63,684 nt of DNA, taken from positions 1 to 63,684 of the forward strand of contig CAZGSR010000012.1 in NCBI GenBank assembly GCA_964528645.1, in the 5' to 3' direction. This DNA is from UBA5734 sp964528645 (lineage in GTDB: Bacteria > Bacillota > Clostridia > Saccharofermentanales > UBA5734). Shown here in pieces: positions 60,001 through 63,684 of this stretch (its first letter is position 1; every line of letters begins with the position of its first letter). A program made the translations under genes and the position numbers. Under the pieces are notes generated by a model. That model saw only the letters and a program-made list of their open reading frames with translations. It did not search any database and was not told the origin of the DNA.

Positions 60001-61547
60001 ACGCCGACCACGACTATACCTTTGTCAAGCTGATCGGCAGCGGCGACTACGAGGTCCAGATCGAGGCAGATGGCAGCGAGCCCATCAGCTGGTCACTAGA
60101 GCGGCGCAGCGAGCGGTATCCCTATCCGGAGACAGCCACGATCGATGAAGAGACCGGCTTGCTGACTCTGCGTGATGGCATGGATCCCGGAACATACTAT
60201 TTCGTTATCAGCGCCAGCAACGATGTCGGTTCAGACACGCAGGAGTGCACGGTCAATTATCTCGAGCTGGTCCGGCCCACCCTGCCCCTGCCGACCCTGC
60301 GCCCGATGGCAGCGCGCTCGGACGAACTGGTCCCGGCTCAGGGTGAATCCGACTCTGAGTTGGTAATGCTGGCCACCCAGCCCGGTGGATCAAACTGGAG
60401 CCAGACGTTGCCTTTTGTCAAATCACCAGAGTTCGATTTCAACGCTGAAAACCAGCCTCGGGAGATCACCCTTGCCCTGCCACTCAATGCAGCAACGATT
60501 CGCTATGATCATCCTCAGGATGTCTACACACTCGACCGTGACACCATCAATGGTTCCGATTACGTCCATTGGCACGCCTGCCCCGGCGTCATGACACCCC
60601 ACGATTCCGGCGTTGGTATCATGATCTTCGACGAAGCGCCCCAATGCGACAATTACCATTATTTCGATAAAAGTACCATCCCACCTGGCCTGCAGGACAA
60701 GCTCGAAGACGTCATCCGCGACCAGGCCAACTTGTTCAATCCAGACGATTTCTTCCTCGGCGCGCCTCTCGATAGCCAAGATCTGATCGACTCAATCGAT
60801 GCGTATGTGATCAACCCCCTCGATAGCGTGACCCATCTCGATTATGGTTCGATCCTCGATGCTTTGGCTGGCCAGGGCAACGGCACCTTTGATGTCGACC
60901 TGGACGACAGCACCGGAACCTTCGTCGCCGGCGAGCTGTTTACCGGACTCAAGGAGACCCCGAAAGCAAGCCTCGCCTTCAACCAGCCTGGCGCAACGAT
61001 TGCCTTCGCCGGTAGGGACGTCCAGGGCGTCGATGCTGATACCGCGCTATCGATTTTCGACTTCGGTTTCGCCGCTGGCGCCTTGAACGAAAAAGAGATG
61101 CTTTCCGCAGCAGGAATGACCGAGTCCGCAAGCGATGCCTTTGTCTACAGCTTTGGCTATCACGGCAACCTGCCTGGTATCGCGACGTTTGCCATCGAAA
61201 CCGGCCTGGGAGAGGGTCAGAAGGTCCAAGTCTACCGCTACGACCAGCAAGACGCCCTGGCCTCTAGCGGCTCAGCCCTGCCCTTCACCCTGATTGCCAG
61301 TGATGTAGCAGTCGGCAAGGGCGGCCTCGTCACGTACAAAAACAATACGATGTCGGAATACCTCGTGACGTCGAAAAAACTGGACGGCGCAGTCGTGAGT
61401 GAGATGGTTGCACAACAGGACGGTGGCGCGAAAAAGCCGATGACCGGTTGGATCATCGGCGGTGCGGTGGTGGTGCTGTTGGCGGGCGCGGGGGTTGTGG
61501 TTTGGCGGAGGAGACGAGTAGGAAAGGCAGGAGATGTTCAGGTTTAA
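57018..61547 (+). CDS. Very large secreted, membrane-anchored surface protein
   Basis: A 1509-residue exported protein of unknown function. Residues 1-29 are a signal peptide. The first 600 residues are beta-rich with an EF-hand-like DGDVDLNGDIDGY near 388. Around 840-930 lies an Ig-like fold of the 'putative Ig' type (PVQITSTDHATVN...GDYTFTIRA), then a Pro-Thr linker near 963-992, another Ig-like domain (about 1000-1080) and a region of about 400 residues with no recognised fold. One membrane helix (about 1475-1494) and an Arg-rich tail end the chain; there is no LPXTG. RBS GGGAGG. The domain style matches the cohesin/dockerin proteins, but no dockerin is seen. Confidence 0.85.
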   Translation: MKKVCAVWIVLLFVFLPLVAPVQAVISTDTSGDWPGVIDQQPAAPFDYDFQAPSADWLDFVAGETPATFAADKIHYELADSVIEIDSQVTSQLATAGQLLSGATKPLQRPDKIIAAGGYIARDILQQAAQARGRSVENGSIFVDATAGTAFKVVSPSTFTGAFAANETLGDLVKPLENTYSVARPQLHEVINNFELEEDTIRLTRGNISGFAPGIEQSLVLPGLAQPQAFGDALKDFKYLSDDPFIKLQFTDQTLEANLGGGGKVQVTVSGGLGIEDIDLTGRYSGFDGYRIALTLRQESYLVVEMGANVKQEVYIPLLGLDIPFGVGRISGGIFAVIGLDGSLSLEIEARDYTETTMGVRGGTKFYVPTSVKPIFQQGFTSDGDVDLNGDIDGYLKFGPMMGLELFGFDLVGAGVFLGAGVHVQADNKMLDVNLYGLFNVYVKLAGENFNLANYKPTILRRRQANTLGYRIKVVEAFISPGLVGGSIEKQVSAAPPKFEVAQGLEYRILVVPDGVFFDPNDVASVNQAEIRKYPASGYATTNGEGEFYQHDPQMLYHKDQVIIEFRVNGESYYSNPATPTLPFSSFTIAKADSFNDFVTGQVNPIRSINWEAAADAPPEDQYQWTYCSGALVNLSQYLSLNYNQHVPTGHLARAMTDEWGNFDTRKPPVSLITGLPIANTGFDVYETPSNWGNMVGYDVSLNYHEATTTGKVPVHTTLEISFDRTIQQVPGSFKTYEENGKIINQVQYDESIWIVNPNGTRTVTSDEFRYNRVVFSTQDLGRDTDYRKETDLVRNYQWVFGESGKQLIPLLDSEGRETGAALFKERVTVEWVWQAHPNPVQITSTDHATVNQQGGTFPVTASGFAPFRFTLAGAPVGIQIGASNGQIQIPASLAPGDYTFTIRAEEDRSKAVKSPFINDPYQGHAPSLPDEQVFTLTVSNEPGATKPTETSEATSATRPTSLTPSPTPVPTPTPSPTPEPTPTPVPRTPPEIADADHDYTFVKLIGSGDYEVQIEADGSEPISWSLERRSERYPYPETATIDEETGLLTLRDGMDPGTYYFVISASNDVGSDTQECTVNYLELVRPTLPLPTLRPMAARSDELVPAQGESDSELVMLATQPGGSNWSQTLPFVKSPEFDFNAENQPREITLALPLNAATIRYDHPQDVYTLDRDTINGSDYVHWHACPGVMTPHDSGVGIMIFDEAPQCDNYHYFDKSTIPPGLQDKLEDVIRDQANLFNPDDFFLGAPLDSQDLIDSIDAYVINPLDSVTHLDYGSILDALAGQGNGTFDVDLDDSTGTFVAGELFTGLKETPKASLAFNQPGATIAFAGRDVQGVDADTALSIFDFGFAAGALNEKEMLSAAGMTESASDAFVYSFGYHGNLPGIATFAIETGLGEGQKVQVYRYDQQDALASSGSALPFTLIASDVAVGKGGLVTYKNNTMSEYLVTSKKLDGAVVSEMVAQQDGGAKKPMTGWIIGGAVVVLLAGAGVVVWRRRRVGKAGDVQV

Positions 61548-61649
61548 GTTCTGATTTTTCCTGTGATGTATCAGGTTACAGCGGGGGAAATTATTCCACT
61601 TAAACTCTGCAAGGCGGCAAGCCAGGTATTAACGAAAATTCATCAAGTA

Positions 61650-62772
61650 TTGCTCCGCCGATTAAATATCGGACTATGCTATCGCATACTTTGTGAACTT
61701 TGAACCAAAGAAGCTGATGACCTTTTTGGGATTGATTTGAATCCTCTTCAAAACAGATCGGGCATTGGCACTCAGTTCTTTCTCTGACTTGGGGATCGGT
61801 TTTTTGCTCATCTCACGTTTCAAATCACTGTTCAAATATTCATCCGGATTATATTCCGGTGAGTATGGCGGCAGATAAAACAACTCGATTTCCTGTTGAT
61901 GCTCTTCCAGCCATGCCGCAACCTTCTTGGCGTGATGCACCCGAAGATTGTCCAGAATCAACAACACTTTGCGGCCGGTATCTTTGATCAACCGCTTCAT
62001 GAAGTCGATCAGTATATCAGCATTGACGGACTCTTTCGTGATCGTGAACCGCAGTTTGCCCTTGTTTGAGATTGCTGACAGCATGTTCAATTTCAGCTTC
62101 TTGGCTTCCACTTTCAGAACAGGCGTTTTTCCAATTGGTGCATAGCCTTTGATGTAATTGGCCGTGTTTTGCAGGGCGGTTTCATCTCCCCAGTAGATTT
62201 CGGCGTTCTCTGCCTTGGCTTTTTCAGCAATAGCCGGGTATTCCTCTTCCATCCAGACCTTCACGCGGGCAGCATCCTGCTTGTTCGCACGCTTGACCGG
62301 TCGCTGGATGCTGAATCCCCAGCGGTCCAAATAATAGCCCAGTGTGCTTAACGGCATATCGATCTTGTATTCTCGCAAGATGTAATCGCGGATGGCCTTA
62401 CGTGTCCATAAGCAACACTTGAGCTTCAGTTGCTCAGGATTTTTATCGACGATTGTCTGCATGATGGCCCGTTCCTGGTCAGGTGTGAGCGTCCGTTTAT
62501 CACCGTGTCTGCGGCCGCGTTTCCCGGGCTTGATGCCTTCGATGCCTTTCTCATCGTAGGCTTTCTTGGTTGCATAGACCAGGCTCCTGCTGACGTCAAG
62601 CATCGCTGCAATCTCGTCAGGTTTGTTGCCTTTTTTCAGCAGACGGACGATGTTCTTTCGAATCTGATATTGTTCAGCTTGGGATAAGTTCCTGGCATTG
62701 GTTTTTAAATCTTCCATGCATATATTGTATCAAAAATGTCTGATAATGTCTATTTTTTATTTGGCGTCTCAA
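61650..62772. mobile_element. IS630-family insertion sequence
   Basis: A 1123-bp element flanked by a TA duplication (61648-61649 and 62773-62774), the IS630/Tc1 target rule. The terminal inverted repeats are imperfect: TTGCTCCGCC at the left, and the reverse complement of the right end TTGAGACGCC, with further matches inward (about 18 of 27). The transposase fills the element. Confidence 0.85.
61674..62717 (-). CDS. IS630-family transposase
   Basis: A 347-residue DDE transposase. The N-terminal 70 residues hold a helix-turn-helix (KPDEIAAMLDVSRSLVYATKKAY). The catalytic triad is intact: Asp178 in YWGDET, Asp256 in LILDNLRVHHA and Glu293 in LPPYSPEYNPDEYL. The gene is complete with no frameshift, unlike many IS630 copies in which two frames must be joined, so the element may be active. 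Confidence 0.93.
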   Translation of the reverse strand: MEDLKTNARNLSQAEQYQIRKNIVRLLKKGNKPDEIAAMLDVSRSLVYATKKAYDEKGIEGIKPGKRGRRHGDKRTLTPDQERAIMQTIVDKNPEQLKLKCCLWTRKAIRDYILREYKIDMPLSTLGYYLDRWGFSIQRPVKRANKQDAARVKVWMEEEYPAIAEKAKAENAEIYWGDETALQNTANYIKGYAPIGKTPVLKVEAKKLKLNMLSAISNKGKLRFTITKESVNADILIDFMKRLIKDTGRKVLLILDNLRVHHAKKVAAWLEEHQQEIELFYLPPYSPEYNPDEYLNSDLKREMSKKPIPKSEKELSANARSVLKRIQINPKKVISFFGSKFTKYAIA

Positions 62773-63684
62773 TAGAACAAATACTACAACTCTAGTATCG
62801 TCAACAACTTCAAAACCACCATTAAAAGTCAAATTATCTTCAGAGATGAAAAGCCAAAGTGTGCCGCCACCATTAATTTTCAAGTCCTTGCTGACGGGAT
62901 CATTTTTTTTGGATCCGACTTTGCCAAGATTAACTACCAATGGATTATCACCATCATCTGCAGTTATTAAAAAGTCACAATTTAGATCTTCTGCACCAGG
63001 ATCATATTCAGGGTCAAGTGGATCATCTATATATATATATTCATATTCATCTTCCAATAGTACTGGATCTGGCAAATCATCGTAATCCGTTTTTGAGAGC
63101 ACACGATCTACCCATCCAACAAACAGTGATTCTGCTCCAATTTCCTCTGTATACACTTTTCCGGGTTCACCGTCTAATCCAGGCCCAAGGTAAGCTTCAA
63201 GTTCACTTGGATCATCAACAAGATTTGGATGAATTTCTGCATCAGCACCATCAAAAAGAGTGATATCACCGTAGACATATGTGCCAGTACTTCCTGGAAG
63301 TACAACATAATTCCATGTATTAATCGTAGATCCAAAGAAATTGATTTTATCTAATTCAGCAGATAATTTCCTTGTGCTAGTTCTGTATGTAGCCTCACTA
63401 TGAACTACGGGTCTTACACCCTTTTGCTGCCCTTCCTTGTCAGTGAGCTGTGATAACCAGACTTTATATCCACTATTTATATCACCAAGATGGTTTGACT
63501 CAAAATATGCAGGTGACTCCAAATATTCAGCGGGCACATCTATATTGTACTCAATCAATTTATCAACTACCTCTAATGTGGTATTATCCGCATTAATATA
63601 GTCAACAACAGCTTCGGCACTTGATCTAAGGAACTGCTGATTAAAGCAGGTTTTTCTGGCTCTACTCCCTGATTTGGCAGATTT

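Larger units (their letters stand above)
61600..63684 (-). pseudogene. Secreted/pilus-like protein gene interrupted by IS630, 5' end outside window
   Basis: A minus-strand gene entering at the right edge with no stop from 63684 down to 62773. It is cut by the IS element (61650-62772) and resumes at 61649. Dropping the IS and one TA joins VVVFV to LLDEFSLIPGLPPCRV and a stop at 61600-61602, so the insertion removes only about 17 residues. The visible 300 residues are acidic, with a beta-helix-like end (NGGGTLWLFISEDNLTFNGG) resembling domains in type IV pilus-associated proteins (DUF7305-like, from memory). Composition is clearly AT-richer than the rest of the window. The truncated product might still be made with an IS-encoded tail. 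Confidence 0.75.

Noticed and set aside
61431..61547. Sortase signal at the end of the 1509-residue protein
   Set aside because: The end has a membrane helix and Arg-rich tail but no LPXTG-like motif before it.

Overview
The window reads as a chromosomal segment of a moderately GC-rich Gram-positive anaerobe, most likely Bacillota, class Clostridia. Supporting signs are a tryptophan T-box leader, Gram-positive ribosome binding sites, a rubredoxin-first ('reverse') rubrerythrin, secreted proteins with cohesin, dockerin and Pro-Thr linkers, D-Ala-D-Ala carboxypeptidase and NlpC/P60 wall enzymes, and a long hibernation factor. I cannot name a genus. No rRNA, tRNA or CRISPR array was seen.

Layout. 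1-9.9 kb: AT-rich leader and rubrerythrin, secDF, an SH3-NlpC/P60 wall hydrolase, T-box controlled trpB, an HD-GYP protein, prfC. 10-20.4 kb (minus strand): undecaprenyl-phosphate sugar transferase, dockerin-bearing glucosaminidase, cohesin protein, GtrA-like protein, folC, a TPR membrane protein, thrC. 20.5-31.3 kb: two HD phosphohydrolases with a DUF362 ferredoxin-like protein, Na/Pi transporter, pcrA, hpf, cdd, gap, acetate transporter. 31.5-32.1 kb: non-coding repeat element A. 32.2-36.6 kb: ndk and a menaquinone respiratory operon (NDH-2/DoxX fusion, polyprenyl synthase, MenA-like UbiA protein). 36.9-42.8 kb: carboxypeptidase, DUF134 regulator, endonuclease IV, a PadR/HAAS pair, uracil permease. 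42.9-48.4 kb: the most unusual region. 48.5-56.8 kb: gluQ, repeat element B, glnK-amt, threonine dehydratase, a cytoplasmic GH13 enzyme, a disulfide oxidoreductase/thioredoxin reductase pair. 57-61.5 kb: a 1509-residue surface protein. 61.6 kb to the end: an IS630 element inserted near the 3' end of a gene that runs off the window.

Main candidate system (42.9-48.4 kb). A permease split into two overlapping genes faces, across a 141-bp divergent promoter region, an operon of an ArsM-like methyltransferase, a 35-residue peptide with two Cys-Cys pairs (missed by ordinary ORF length cut-offs), a 716-residue radical SAM/SPASM protein with a Cys-rich C-terminal domain, and an N-terminal thioredoxin fused to a thioredoxin reductase. 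It looks like a RiPP-type or metalloid/thiol-handling cassette in which the peptide is substrate or carrier, the radical SAM enzyme modifies it and the fusion supplies reductant. That function is inference.

Second, elements A (31494-32090) and B (49556-about 50150) are inverted copies of one roughly 0.6-kb palindrome-rich repeat. It contains long ORFs that look conserved, but differences between the copies fall on all three codon positions, so it is better read as a non-coding or mobile repeat. A carries a perfect 66-bp palindrome. Third, a cohesin protein and a dockerin protein are encoded side by side next to cell-wall glycan genes, suggesting a small surface assembly rather than a cellulosome. 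Fourth, the IS630 ends can be set to the base (61650-62772, TA duplication), and removing it restores the host reading frame to its natural stop.
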